Below the pieces are notes generated by a model that saw only the letters and a program-made list of their open reading frames with translations, was not told the DNA's origin and did no database searches. Below are positions 56,397 through 64,000 of a DNA stretch of 64,000 bases, one piece after another (the stretch's first letter is position 1; every line of letters begins with the position of its first letter). Origin of the DNA: Sulfurospirillaceae bacterium (lineage in GTDB: Bacteria; Campylobacterota; Campylobacteria; Campylobacterales; Sulfurospirillaceae). The stretch lies in contig JAQUGO010000009.1 of NCBI GenBank assembly GCA_028684065.1, forward strand, positions 1-64,000. Direction: 5' to 3'. The position numbers and the translations under genes are program-made.

Positions 56397-56443
56397 TTCT
56401 ATGGTCTCCTTAAATTTTCTTTTATTTGTGTTTACGACTTAGA

Positions 56444-56468
56444 TTTACATGTAAAGCTTACATGTAAA
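56444..56468. repeat. Inverted pair of TTACATGTAA between ffh and rpsP
   Basis: TTTACATGTAA-AGC-TTACATGTAAA: two copies of the decamer form an eleven-base-pair hairpin with a three-base loop, about 20 bases after the ffh stop. No T run follows, so as a terminator it would be weak. Confidence 0.75.
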
Positions 56469-56485
56469 TATAAATCGTCACTTAC

Positions 56486-57826
56486 CTAACGAGGTCTTTG
56501 TGACTGTTTTGCTTGAGAGAGCATGTTTTGCAAATCTTGCATTCCACGCTTTCCTGAGAATTTTTTTGCCATTTTAGCGGCATTTCCAAATTGTTTTAAA
56601 AAACGATTAACCTCTTGTTGTGAAAGTCCAGCACCCTCAGCAATTCTTCGCTTACGGCTATTATTGAGTAAATCAGGTGTTTCACGCTCTTTTTTGGTCA
56701 TTGAACCAATCATAGCTTTGATTCTCTTCATTTCAACCGAATTTTCTAAATCAACATCTTTAAGCTGACCTGCCATTGAAGAGAGACCAGGAATCATACC
56801 AATCAAAGATTTCATGCTTCCAAGCTTTTTCATCTGCTCCATTTGCTCTAAAAAATCATTAAAGTTAAACTCACCTTTTTTGATTTTCTGGGTCATTGCC
56901 TTAGCTTTTTTCTCATCAATAATCGAGCTTGTTTTCTCAGCTAAGGTCTCAAGGTCACCTTCGCCCATTAAACGACCTACAATACGATCAGGTATAAAAT
57001 GTTCTAGATCAGCAACTTTTTCACCGATACCCACAAAACGTAAAGGAACGCCTGTTTGCTCAGCAATACCTAAAGCAACGCCACCTTTTCCATCACCATC
57101 ATACTTACTTAAAATTACACCACTAAGAGTAACTTTTTCATGAAAGCTCACAGCACTTCGTACCGCATCTTGACCTGTCATTGAATCGGCGACGTAAAAA
57201 ACTTCATCCGGATTCACAGCACTTTTAATAGATTCTAGTTGCTGCATTAATTCTGCATCAATGGCCAATCGGCCTGCCGTATCAATCAATACAACATCAT
57301 AGAGGCCGTCTTTTGCTTTTTTCATTGCATTTTTAGCAATAATTACTGGCTCATTACCTTCTTCTGCGTATAAATCAATTTCATTGGCAGAACATAATTG
57401 ACGTAACTGCTCAACTGCGGCTAAACGCTGTAAATCACAGGCTACGACTAAGACTTTTTTTTGTCTTAATTTTAAATAATTAGCGAGTTTAACCGTAGTT
57501 GTGGTTTTACCACTTCCTTGCAAACCAACCATTAAAACAGTCGTTGGAGGCTTGGGTGAAAATACAAATCCTTGCTTGCCTTGCGTGGTTAGGATCGTTG
57601 TTAAATTTGATTTTAAAGAACGTAAAAAATTGACTTGTCCAATGCCTTTGGCTTTTGTTTCGATTTCAACTTGACGCAATAAATCTCGTACAATTTTGTG
57701 ATGAACATCCGCTTTAAGTAACGCTTTTTTTAAATTTTCAAGTGCACTTTTTAATGACTTTTCATCATCACTAAAACGAATTTTGTTAATTGCTACTTTA
57801 AACGAATCGGTTAAAACCTCGAACAC
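56486..57826 (-). CDS. ffh: Signal recognition particle protein Ffh
   Basis: Ffh binds signal peptides of membrane proteins with 4.5S RNA and docks with FtsY. The 446-residue protein has an N-domain, the G-domain with G-L-Q-G-S-G-K-T, D-T-A-G-R and T-K-Y-D-type motif (S-K-Y-D-G-D), and a methionine-rich M-domain (M-K-S-L-I-G-M-I-P-G, S-R-K-R-R-I-A-E-G-A-G). I start at GTG 57826 (M-F-E-V-L-T) since AAGGAT lies six bases before it; the TTG six codons upstream would place that site inside the gene. Confidence 0.96.
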   Translation of the reverse strand: MFEVLTDSFKVAINKIRFSDDEKSLKSALENLKKALLKADVHHKIVRDLLRQVEIETKAKGIGQVNFLRSLKSNLTTILTTQGKQGFVFSPKPPTTVLMVGLQGSGKTTTTVKLANYLKLRQKKVLVVACDLQRLAAVEQLRQLCSANEIDLYAEEGNEPVIIAKNAMKKAKDGLYDVVLIDTAGRLAIDAELMQQLESIKSAVNPDEVFYVADSMTGQDAVRSAVSFHEKVTLSGVILSKYDGDGKGGVALGIAEQTGVPLRFVGIGEKVADLEHFIPDRIVGRLMGEGDLETLAEKTSSIIDEKKAKAMTQKIKKGEFNFNDFLEQMEQMKKLGSMKSLIGMIPGLSSMAGQLKDVDLENSVEMKRIKAMIGSMTKKERETPDLLNNSRKRRIAEGAGLSQQEVNRFLKQFGNAAKMAKKFSGKRGMQDLQNMLSQAKQSQRPR

Positions 57827-57918
57827 TAAACTATCCTTATTCAAAATGCCCCATTACAGAGGAATGCAATAATACAGAAAAAATACTTTAAACTAAATAA
57901 ATTCTTAAATTTTACCTT

Positions 57919-58647
57919 TTATAAGACAAATCTTTTGAAATCCGTTGGCTCTGGACATGTAAAGGTATAACCCAATAATGCGATTTTAGAGGCGTGTAAC
58001 ATCAAACGCTTAAAAGGACGCCCACCATACTCTGTATCGCCTTGAATGGAGGCACCAATACTACGCAAATGCACCCTAATCTGATGCGTTCTTCCTGTTT
58101 CAATGACGACTTTGACTTTGGTTCGCTTACCCTCAACCATCAATGGCGTCACAATACTAATGGCTTCTTTTCCATCATCGCTGATTTTGCTGTAAGCGGT
58201 ATTGCCTTTTTTAATGGTCAAAATCGGCGCATTAATCGTTACTTCTTCGGCAATTCGCGATTCAACGATAGCGATATACTCTTTGTAAACCTCTTTTTTC
58301 TTAAAAGCCTCGACTGCTTTTTTACGAAACGCATCATCTTTAGTGAGCAATAAAACCCCACTGGTTTCTTTATCTAAACGGTGCAACAGCGGTAAATTCA
58401 TCTGCAACGCTACCTCTTCTGAAGTCACAAACGCTGGTTTATCCACGGCAACTATCATATCATCTTCAAACAAGGTTTTAATATCGGCTATTTTTTCGAC
58501 TTTAAAATTCACGCTATCACTCAGCTCGCCTCTGGCAACTGTGACTTTTTTGCCACCTGAGTAAACGACACCTCGATCAATTAAATCTTTGGCTGCGCGG
58601 TTTGATATCCCTTCTTGCAACGCTAAAAGCTTATAGGCTTTTTCCAT
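57919..58647 (-). CDS. RluA-family pseudouridine synthase
   Basis: A 242-residue pseudouridine synthase for rRNA or tRNA. An S4-like N-terminal part (I-S-N-R-A-A-K-D-L-I-D-R-G-V-V) precedes the catalytic domain with H-R-L-D-K-E-T-S-G-V-L-L-L-T-K (catalytic Asp) and G-R-T-H-Q-I-R-V-H-L. It is shorter than RluC/RluD of E. coli (about 320). The exact target base cannot be told. Its ATG (AGGAAAAAAGA before it) overlaps the waaA end by 17 bases. Confidence 0.93.
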   Translation of the reverse strand: MEKAYKLLALQEGISNRAAKDLIDRGVVYSGGKKVTVARGELSDSVNFKVEKIADIKTLFEDDMIVAVDKPAFVTSEEVALQMNLPLLHRLDKETSGVLLLTKDDAFRKKAVEAFKKKEVYKEYIAIVESRIAEEVTINAPILTIKKGNTAYSKISDDGKEAISIVTPLMVEGKRTKVKVVIETGRTHQIRVHLRSIGASIQGDTEYGGRPFKRLMLHASKIALLGYTFTCPEPTDFKRFVL

Positions 58648-59803
58648 TCTTTTTTCCTAAAATTTCTTGTATTAGTGGCTCAATCTGTCCACTATTGATA
58701 ATAACACTGTTTTTAAGGCTATCAGCCTTTTCAAAAACTTCTCTTAAATTCTCTTCGTCGCATATTTTAATATTTTCAATACATTTAAAAAGTACTTTTT
58801 GATTAAATATATAGGGACCACTGATGATTTTAACACCAAAAAAAGCAGGTTCCAGCGGATTATGCCCACCAATCCCATTGATAAACGAGCCCCCTAAAAT
58901 CACGATATCTGCAATCGCATATAAATTAACCAATTCTCCCATTGTATCGCACAAAATGATATCTGCGTGCATTGTATCATCTTGCGTCATACGCGTATAC
59001 GTACGCTGGTTTTTCATAGCATAGCTATGCACGTAGTGATGCACCTTTTCAAAACGCTCAGGGTGCCTTGGCACAACGATAAGCTGGTCATTTACATGTA
59101 AGCTTATGTGGCTTAGTATCAGCTCTTCTTCTTTTTCGTGCGTACTGGCAACCACGATCACCCTCGTATCAGCTCTTTTTGGATACTGCTTTGTAAGGGT
59201 AAGTTGTTGAAATGTTTTAATATTGCCACCCACGCGTACATCACGAGCACCCAAATTAACTAAACGCTCTTTATCACTCTGGCTTTGAGCAAAAACTACA
59301 TCAACATATCTAAATATCCATCGGTAGACAAACCAAAACCTGCGATACGAGGCATACGATTTATCCGAAATACGTGCATTCATCAATATTGTTTTCATCC
59401 CCTTTGCTTTTGCCACGATAAAAAGCATCGGCCATAATTCTGCTTCCATGACTACAAGCACCTTAGCCTTGCTTATCCAAAAGGGAAGAAAAACCTCAAA
59501 AGGAAGATAACGAACATCCGCATTTTTAATTTTACACGCCTCGTTAAACCCAGTTTGCGTTATCACGCTGACGTGCACACGTTCCGTCGTGATATTTTCA
59601 ATCAAAGGCTTAAGAGAACGTACTTCACCAAGGGAACATGCATGAAACCAAACACCACCTAGTGGAAAGGGAGTATTTGAGCTTAGAAAAAAACGTGCGG
59701 GAAGTGAATCTTTATATTTTGGCTTAAAACGAAGATAAACTAAAAAAGGCGATGCAACGATATAAAGAAGCACCGCCGTAACATAATAAAGGGCTGCAAT
59801 CAA
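58631..59803 (-). CDS. waaA: 3-deoxy-D-manno-octulosonic acid (Kdo) transferase WaaA
   Basis: WaaA adds Kdo to lipid A in lipopolysaccharide synthesis at the inner membrane. The 390-residue GT30 protein has an N-terminal anchor (L-Y-Y-V-T-A-V-L-L-Y-I-V-A-S-P-F-L), W-F-H-A-C-S-L-G-E-V-R, the N-A-R-I-S-D-K-S segment, V-P-R-H-P-E-R-F and the UDP-like site G-G-S-F-I-N-G-I-G-G-H-N-P-L-E-P-A. I start at TTG 59803, just after the stop of the zinc-ribbon gene; the frame upstream lies inside that gene and does not look like WaaA. The start is not certain. Confidence 0.93.
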   Translation of the reverse strand: MIAALYYVTAVLLYIVASPFLVYLRFKPKYKDSLPARFFLSSNTPFPLGGVWFHACSLGEVRSLKPLIENITTERVHVSVITQTGFNEACKIKNADVRYLPFEVFLPFWISKAKVLVVMEAELWPMLFIVAKAKGMKTILMNARISDKSYASYRRFWFVYRWIFRYVDVVFAQSQSDKERLVNLGARDVRVGGNIKTFQQLTLTKQYPKRADTRVIVVASTHEKEEELILSHISLHVNDQLIVVPRHPERFEKVHHYVHSYAMKNQRTYTRMTQDDTMHADIILCDTMGELVNLYAIADIVILGGSFINGIGGHNPLEPAFFGVKIISGPYIFNQKVLFKCIENIKICDEENLREVFEKADSLKNSVIINSGQIEPLIQEILGKKNGKSL

Positions 59804-59807
59804 TGCA

Positions 59808-60527
59808 TTACGCCTGAACTTCCTCAAACTCTTTAAACAAAATTCGTCCACAATGTGGGCATGTGATAATGTCATCTTGCTTTAAGACACTTGCATATGT
59901 TTTATCATTGATACGCATAAAACAGCCATAACATGCTTGTTTACGAACAGGAACAACCGTTGTATTCTCAGCCCATTTTCTAATTTTTTGGTAAAACGTT
60001 AAGATTTTTTGGCTCATATCAGCGACTAACACATCTTTAGCACCATAAATATCTTTTCGTTCTTGTTCAATTTTTTGAATCTCTGAATCAATTGAAAGTT
60101 TAATCTCTGCTGCTTCCGCTGTTGCTAATGCAATTTTTTCATTAATTTGAGCAATTGTAGTTTGCTTAAGGTCAATAATTTTATCTAAACGAGCAATTTC
60201 TTCATTGGCAAAATCACATTGTTCTTTTGAAATCTCTTCTTCTAATTGAAGCGCTTTAATCTCTTTCGCGGTTTTTACAATGGCACTTTTTTTTGTCAAC
60301 TCTTTTAATTTTGAAGACAACTCAGCTAAATGTGCTTCATTTTTTGCTTTTTTGAGTTTTGACTCTGCAATATCAGCTTGAAATACCTCAACTTGCAATT
60401 GTAACTCTTTCTCTTTATCCAGAGAAAGCTTTAACATCTTCTCAACTTTAATAATTCTTGGTCCAAAATCGTCAATTTCTTTGTCGAATTTTGAAAGATC
60501 AATCAACTGCTCTAAATATTTATTCAT
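59808..60527 (-). CDS. HP0958-like coiled-coil zinc-ribbon protein
   Basis: A 239-residue protein with a long antiparallel coiled coil (about residues 20-170) and a C-terminal C4 zinc ribbon (C-Y-G-C, 30 residues later C-P-H-C-G). It matches H. pylori HP0958 well in the tail (R-K-W-A-E-N-T, K-Q-A-C-x-G-C-F, I-T-C-P-x-C-G-R-I-L). HP0958 stabilises RpoN, binds flaA mRNA and is needed for flagella. The neighbours (Nif3-like, glyQ) are the same as HP0959-HP0960. A role in flagellar regulation is inferred from the homologue. Confidence 0.9.
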   Translation of the reverse strand: MNKYLEQLIDLSKFDKEIDDFGPRIIKVEKMLKLSLDKEKELQLQVEVFQADIAESKLKKAKNEAHLAELSSKLKELTKKSAIVKTAKEIKALQLEEEISKEQCDFANEEIARLDKIIDLKQTTIAQINEKIALATAEAAEIKLSIDSEIQKIEQERKDIYGAKDVLVADMSQKILTFYQKIRKWAENTTVVPVRKQACYGCFMRINDKTYASVLKQDDIITCPHCGRILFKEFEEVQA

Positions 60528-60541
60528 CTCTTGTGTGTCCT

Positions 60542-61264
60542 CTATTTATACTCAAACGGATTTTTAGAATTTGACATTATAACCTTTAATGACATTTTTT
60601 TCAAATGTTCACTCAAACATGCCGAGAAATAGCGCTCGCTCTCAAAATGTCCAATGTCAATTAAACTCAGTTTATTTTCTTTTGCCTCTAAAGCTTGATG
60701 ATATTTAAAGTCACCACTCAAGAAACAATCTGCCTCTATTTTACCTATTAAATCGCCACCAGAACCTGTCGTTAATGCACATCTTTTGACAAAAGGATTT
60801 GCACAAACACAGCGTATATTTTCTAAACCAAAAGATTTCTTTACATGTGATGTAAAATCATCAAAAGATTGATTGACATCGAAGTAACATACAAAGTCTG
60901 TACATTCTATTGATTTGCACCCTAGGACATTTTTAGCCACATAAGCATTGAGATGACTTAAGTCAAAATTTGTATGCATAGCGATAAGTGAACATTGTTT
61001 TGCCATCATGTCGTGAATTAAATTTGAAGGATAACGCTCAAAATCTAACTTCTTTAACCCACTGAAAATTAATGGATGATGGCTAATTACCAAAGAATTA
61101 GGTTCAAGCGTTTGAACCAAATCCGTATCTATATCAAGGCTCAGATAAATCCGCTCTACTGTAGTATCAGAACTGCCGATTAAAAGGCCACTATTATCCC
61201 AACTTGCTTGCGTCACAAAAGGGCTAAGAGTATCAAGATAGTTGTATATCTCACGAACGAGCAT
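60542..61264 (-). CDS. Nif3-like dinuclear metal centre protein
   Basis: A 240-residue Nif3/YbgI family protein that forms hexameric rings with a two-metal site. Metal ligands are visible in [15 protein letters not shown] and D-I-G-H-F-E-S-E; the opening W-D-N-S-G-L-L-I-G is a family hallmark. Possible roles are GTP cyclohydrolase-like or NAD-related, unproven. ATG 61264 overlaps the glyQ end by 14 bases. Confidence 0.92.
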   Translation of the reverse strand: MLVREIYNYLDTLSPFVTQASWDNSGLLIGSSDTTVERIYLSLDIDTDLVQTLEPNSLVISHHPLIFSGLKKLDFERYPSNLIHDMMAKQCSLIAMHTNFDLSHLNAYVAKNVLGCKSIECTDFVCYFDVNQSFDDFTSHVKKSFGLENIRCVCANPFVKRCALTTGSGGDLIGKIEADCFLSGDFKYHQALEAKENKLSLIDIGHFESERYFSACLSEHLKKMSLKVIMSNSKNPFEYK

Positions 61265-62117
61265 CAACGACTTCTTTGTACTTTATGGCACACCCTTTCG
61301 CTAGTTCTCGAATCTTTAAAATGTAATTTTGTCGTTGTGTAACCGAAATAGCTTTACGTGCATCTAAAACATTGAATGTATGAGACGCTTTTAAACAATA
61401 ATCATACGCAGGCAAAGGTAGATTTTCTTCTAAACAACGTTTGCATTCCACGCGTGCATTTTCAAACTCTTCAAGGAGCATTGCTACATCTGCTACTTCA
61501 AAATTATAGCGGCTAAACTCATACTCACTTTGTTTATGAACATCGCCATACGTTGTCACACCGAACTTATTTTCATTCCAAACTAAATCAAATACTGATT
61601 CTTTTTCTTGGAGATACATTGCTAAACGCTCAACGCCATAAGTTATTTCAACAGAAATTGGATTACATGGAATTCCCCCAACTTGTTGAAAGTAAGTAAA
61701 CTGCGTAACTTCCATGCCATCTAACCAAACTTCCCAACCTAATCCCCAAGCACCAAGGGTGGGTGATTCCCAATTGTCCTCTACAAAACGAATGTCATGT
61801 TTATGTAAATCAAGCCCTAACATCTCTAAGCTTTTTAGATAAAGTTCTTGAATATTGTCTGGACTTGGTTTAATCAGCACTTGAAACTGGTAGTAACTTC
61901 CTAATCGGTTAGGATTTTCACCATATCGTCCATCAGTTGGACGGCGACTTGGCGCAACATATGCTGTTGCCCATGGCTTTGAGCTTAGGCTTCGTAAAAA
62001 TGTCGCATTATGAAACGTTCCAGCTCCTGCTGGCATATCATATGGCTGGACAATGGTACAACCTTGATCTTGCCAAAACGTTTGTAAATTTAAAAGCATT
62101 TGACTAAAAGTTAACAC
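61251..62117 (-). CDS. glyQ: Glycyl-tRNA synthetase alpha subunit
   Basis: The 288-residue alpha chain of the alpha2-beta2 glycine-tRNA ligase. It has [13 protein letters not shown]-x-x-Q-G-C, [28 protein letters not shown] and [19 protein letters not shown]. The beta subunit gene glyS is not adjacent, as in other Campylobacterota. It lies upstream of the Nif3-like gene with an overlap. Confidence 0.98.
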   Translation of the reverse strand: MLTFSQMLLNLQTFWQDQGCTIVQPYDMPAGAGTFHNATFLRSLSSKPWATAYVAPSRRPTDGRYGENPNRLGSYYQFQVLIKPSPDNIQELYLKSLEMLGLDLHKHDIRFVEDNWESPTLGAWGLGWEVWLDGMEVTQFTYFQQVGGIPCNPISVEITYGVERLAMYLQEKESVFDLVWNENKFGVTTYGDVHKQSEYEFSRYNFEVADVAMLLEEFENARVECKRCLEENLPLPAYDYCLKASHTFNVLDARKAISVTQRQNYILKIRELAKGCAIKYKEVVDARS

Positions 62118-62145
62118 TGTTTCTTCCTTCTTCTACATGTAAAAT

Positions 62146-62637
62146 TTATTTATTTGGTGGCGGAGTATAACCTTCCACCGCCTTGTTCCACATCATTTTA
62201 TATTTGCGTTTGGTGAATTCTAACTCATCTTGTATGAGTGCTAATTGTTTAGTTAATGTTTCGATCGTTTTTCGATCTTCATCATAAAGTTCTTGCATCG
62301 AAAAAAGGGCCTCTTTTAAAAAGCGATTTTCCCCTTTTAAGGCATCCAAAGTCTCTTCTTTAGCATCTAAAACTTTTTCATGTAAACTTAAAATAGCCCC
62401 TACCGTTTTTTCAACGAAATCACTTCCTATCATAACACCGCCATGTCCCATCTCTTCCTTAAGGACAACACCTTGAGAGGAAGGGATAATAGCATAGGCA
62501 TTACGATTGACTTCAATATAACATTGGTTGGCTTCACTTTTTGATGTCAATTTTCCTTCATCAATCATAGATTGAATTACAGAAAGATCTAAGTCAACAA
62601 GTGTACTAAATTCTTCTATCGCCAACCATGTTTGCAT
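62146..62637 (-). CDS. DUF3972 domain protein
   Basis: A 163-residue protein of the DUF3972 family, found mainly in Campylobacterota. An N-terminal part with a MerR/excisionase-like helix-turn-helix look (W-L-A-I-E-E-F-S-T-L-V-D-L-D-L-S-V-I-Q-S-M-I-D-E-G-K-L) is followed by a coiled coil at about 75-145 (L-K-G-E-N-R-F-L-K-E-A-L, L-T-K-Q-L-A-L-I-Q-D-E-L). It could bind DNA or act as a scaffold; function unknown. It sits between purE and glyQ, as in C. jejuni (from memory). Confidence 0.85.
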   Translation of the reverse strand: MQTWLAIEEFSTLVDLDLSVIQSMIDEGKLTSKSEANQCYIEVNRNAYAIIPSSQGVVLKEEMGHGGVMIGSDFVEKTVGAILSLHEKVLDAKEETLDALKGENRFLKEALFSMQELYDEDRKTIETLTKQLALIQDELEFTKRKYKMMWNKAVEGYTPPPNK

Positions 62638-62648
62638 TATTTACCCTT

Positions 62649-63143
62649 TTAGATAATCACTTCAATACCCATTGAATCTGTTTCAACTTTTTTTGCTTTT
62701 AAAATACGATCTTCCTTGAGTTTGGCACTTAATTCTTCATCCCCAATAGCTAAAATTTGCATGGCAAGATAAGCACTGTTAATAGCTCCAGCCGAACCAA
62801 TAGCAACTGTTCCAACGGGCATACCACCTGGCATTTGTACAGTACTCAAAAGAGCATCCATCCCATCCATAATACCACCCTTCATAGGCACGCCAATGAC
62901 AGGTTTCGTTGTAAGAGAGGCAACAACACCCGCTAAGTGTGCCGCCATTCCTGCCGCGGCAATGAAAACCTTAGCCCCTTTTTCTTCTGCTTCTTTAACA
63001 TATTTATGCGTTCGCTCTGGGCTTCGATGTGCTGAAGAAACAATCACTTCATACATAACACCAAATTTTTCCAGTGTTTTTGCGCACTCTTCCATCACAC
63101 CATAATCGCTTTTACTACCCATGAGAATAGAAACAAATTTCAT
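62649..63143 (-). CDS. purE: N5-carboxyaminoimidazole ribonucleotide mutase PurE
   Basis: Class I PurE converts N5-CAIR to CAIR in purine synthesis. The 164-residue protein has I-L-M-G-S-K-S-D-Y, S-A-H-R-S-P-E-R-T (catalytic His), A-A-A-G-M-A-A-H-L-A-G-V and G-V-P-M-K-G-G. The partner purK is not in the window. It begins two bases after the U32 gene stop. Confidence 0.97.
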   Translation of the reverse strand: MKFVSILMGSKSDYGVMEECAKTLEKFGVMYEVIVSSAHRSPERTHKYVKEAEEKGAKVFIAAAGMAAHLAGVVASLTTKPVIGVPMKGGIMDGMDALLSTVQMPGGMPVGTVAIGSAGAINSAYLAMQILAIGDEELSAKLKEDRILKAKKVETDSMGIEVII

Positions 63144-63145
63144 TT

Positions 63146-64000
63146 TTATCCTTTGATTTTATTTCTTAAAAATGTATATGAAGGAAGTTTTACAGGAAGT
63201 ACCATAGCATTCGTATTGCCACTGTGAATCTCCTCAAAACTCTTTCCGTTTTCTGTCCTTAATACATTAAATTCAATGTACCATGCGCCTTCATCTTTGA
63301 AGATTTTACCAATATCATTCGATATTTCTACTACGCAAGCATGCTCTTGTGGTAGAACCAACTCATAACTGACATGTAAACTTAGTTTGTCTTTACAAAG
63401 GCATGTTAATCCATCTTCACTGACTTCAGCAACCACTTGGTGCGTACCTTCACTAATAGAATGCGCTAAATTTTGAGTATCATTTTTTTCATATGGGCGA
63501 TTTACCAAATAACCATCGCTAAAGCCTCTATTTTTAGTCGTATCGAGTTCTTGCATATATTTTGAGGCATCGAAAGCATCAGCATAATAATCATCAATTG
63601 CTTGGCGATATGTTTTTGTAGTGATCCCCACATAATAAGAGCTTTTAGTGCGCCCTTCAATTTTAAGAGAATCAATAATCCCTGCATCTAAAATATCTTT
63701 AACATGAGCACTCAAATTTAGGTCTTTGGCATTCATAATATGTGTGCCTTCTTCGCTCTCTTCTACTCTAAAAAGTGTTCCACTTTCTTCATTATGGGCA
63801 TAAAGCGTATAAGGGAAACGACAATCATTGGCACAACTTCCACGGTTTGATACTCGTCCACTTTGAACAGAACTGATTAGGCAGCGACCACTATAGGCAA
63901 AACACATAGATCCGTGTACAAAGACCTCAAGTTCTAGTTCAGGCAAATGTGTTTTGATCTGTGCTAAGTCTTTCAAACTAACTTCACGAGCTGCAATAAT
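63146..64000 (-). CDS. U32 family peptidase-like protein (5' end outside the window)
   Basis: The last 284 residues of a U32 family protein; the frame runs off the right edge with A-R-E-V-S-L-K as its first visible part. The family signature E-V-F-V-H-G-S-M-C-F-A-Y-S-G-R-C is present, followed by the Cys cluster N-R-G-S-C-A-N-D-C-R-F-P-Y and the substrate-side region L-K-I-E-G-R-T-K-S-S-Y-Y-V. Members include E. coli TrhP (tRNA uridine hydroxylation) and RlhA; old annotations as collagenase are doubtful. It is the first gene of the U32-purE-DUF3972-glyQ run within this window. Confidence 0.92.
   Translation of the reverse strand: MIAAREVSLKDLAQIKTHLPELELEVFVHGSMCFAYSGRCLISSVQSGRVSNRGSCANDCRFPYTLYAHNEESGTLFRVEESEEGTHIMNAKDLNLSAHVKDILDAGIIDSLKIEGRTKSSYYVGITTKTYRQAIDDYYADAFDASKYMQELDTTKNRGFSDGYLVNRPYEKNDTQNLAHSISEGTHQVVAEVSEDGLTCLCKDKLSLHVSYELVLPQEHACVVEISNDIGKIFKDEGAWYIEFNVLRTENGKSFEEIHSGNTNAMVLPVKLPSYTFLRNKIKG

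Noticed and set aside
1-64000. tRNA, rRNA, CRISPR arrays, insertion sequences, prophage genes
   Set aside because: Looked for in all gaps and in the coding regions; none seen. Gaps are short and AT-rich, and no transposase, integrase or regular spaced repeats occur.

Overview
The window looks like chromosomal core DNA from a Campylobacterota (epsilonproteobacterium), most likely Sulfurospirillum or a close relative. The DNA is AT-rich. Several proteins belong to types seen mainly or only in this phylum: a MagIII-type 3-methyladenine glycosylase, the CJM1_0395-family putative metalloprotease, a DUF3972 protein, an HP0958-like zinc-ribbon protein and a CcmA/Csd cell-shape cassette. From memory, gene order also matches Campylobacter jejuni or Helicobacter pylori over long blocks (glcD-yihY-comEC, mfd-ccmA-csd-folC, secF-secD-yajC-lnt-metK, pyrB to aat, U32-purE to rplS). 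I found no tRNA, rRNA, insertion sequence, prophage or CRISPR array, and no clear pseudogene. Coding density is very high, and most genes are on the minus strand with short overlaps or gaps of a few bases.

Layout. 0-3.1 kb (+): 3' end of a glycolate-oxidase-like FAD protein, a YihY membrane protein, and an unusual membrane-anchored protein built from two copies of one module. 3.1-10.3 kb (-): comEC, dnaB, ispG, priA, two tandem prepilin-like genes and two small overlapping unknown genes. 10.4-15.7 kb (+): uvrB, a SprA-like putative metalloprotease, ppk1 and a gamma carbonic anhydrase-like gene. 15.7-17.7 kb (-): a DEDDh exonuclease, trpF, rpe. 17.9-19.6 kb (+): rpmB, argJ, a DUF465 gene. 19.6-33.8 kb (-): one tightly packed run, yajC-secD-secF-leuS-lptE-GGDEF-folC-csd-ccmA-mfd-ymdB-magIII. 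33.8-35.0 kb (+): lnt. 35.1-45.6 kb (-): metK, an AEC transporter, aat, clpA, clpS, a thioredoxin-like lipoprotein, smpB, ispE, csrA, truB, uvrD. 45.8-46.7 kb (+): a LysR regulator. 46.7-50.0 kb (-): an SspB-like protein, pepF, pyrB. 50.1-54.2 kb: a glycine-zipper protein (+), bioD (-), an AraC regulator divergent from a PLP aminotransferase, and a DUF89 protein (-). 54.3-64.0 kb (-): rplS, trmD, rimM, a KH protein, rpsP, ffh, an RluA-type synthase, waaA, an HP0958-like gene, a Nif3-like gene, glyQ, DUF3972, purE and a U32 peptidase-like gene cut by the window edge.

How the genes work together. Themes are protein export and envelope building (YajC-SecD-SecF, Lnt, LptE, WaaA, Ffh), helical cell shape (bactofilin plus M23 peptidase), DNA replication and repair (DnaB, PriA, UvrB, Mfd, UvrD, MagIII), and protein quality control. 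In the last group Aat, ClpA and ClpS form a complete N-degron module, with SmpB and a candidate SspB-type adaptor nearby.

Most notable signals: (1) the perfect decamer TTACATGTAA occurs at least twelve times, mostly inside unrelated genes, where it often forces the peptide Leu-His-Val-Lys, and twice as an inverted pair between ffh and rpsP; it has the profile of a DNA uptake sequence or another genome-wide signal. (2) A diverged SspB-like protein lies in a proteolysis neighbourhood. (3) A 694-residue protein of unknown function has a clear internal duplication. (4) mfd appears to start at a CTG codon. (5) The metK leader carries four copies of a short repeat. (6) The araC-type gene appears to be transcribed as a leaderless mRNA.
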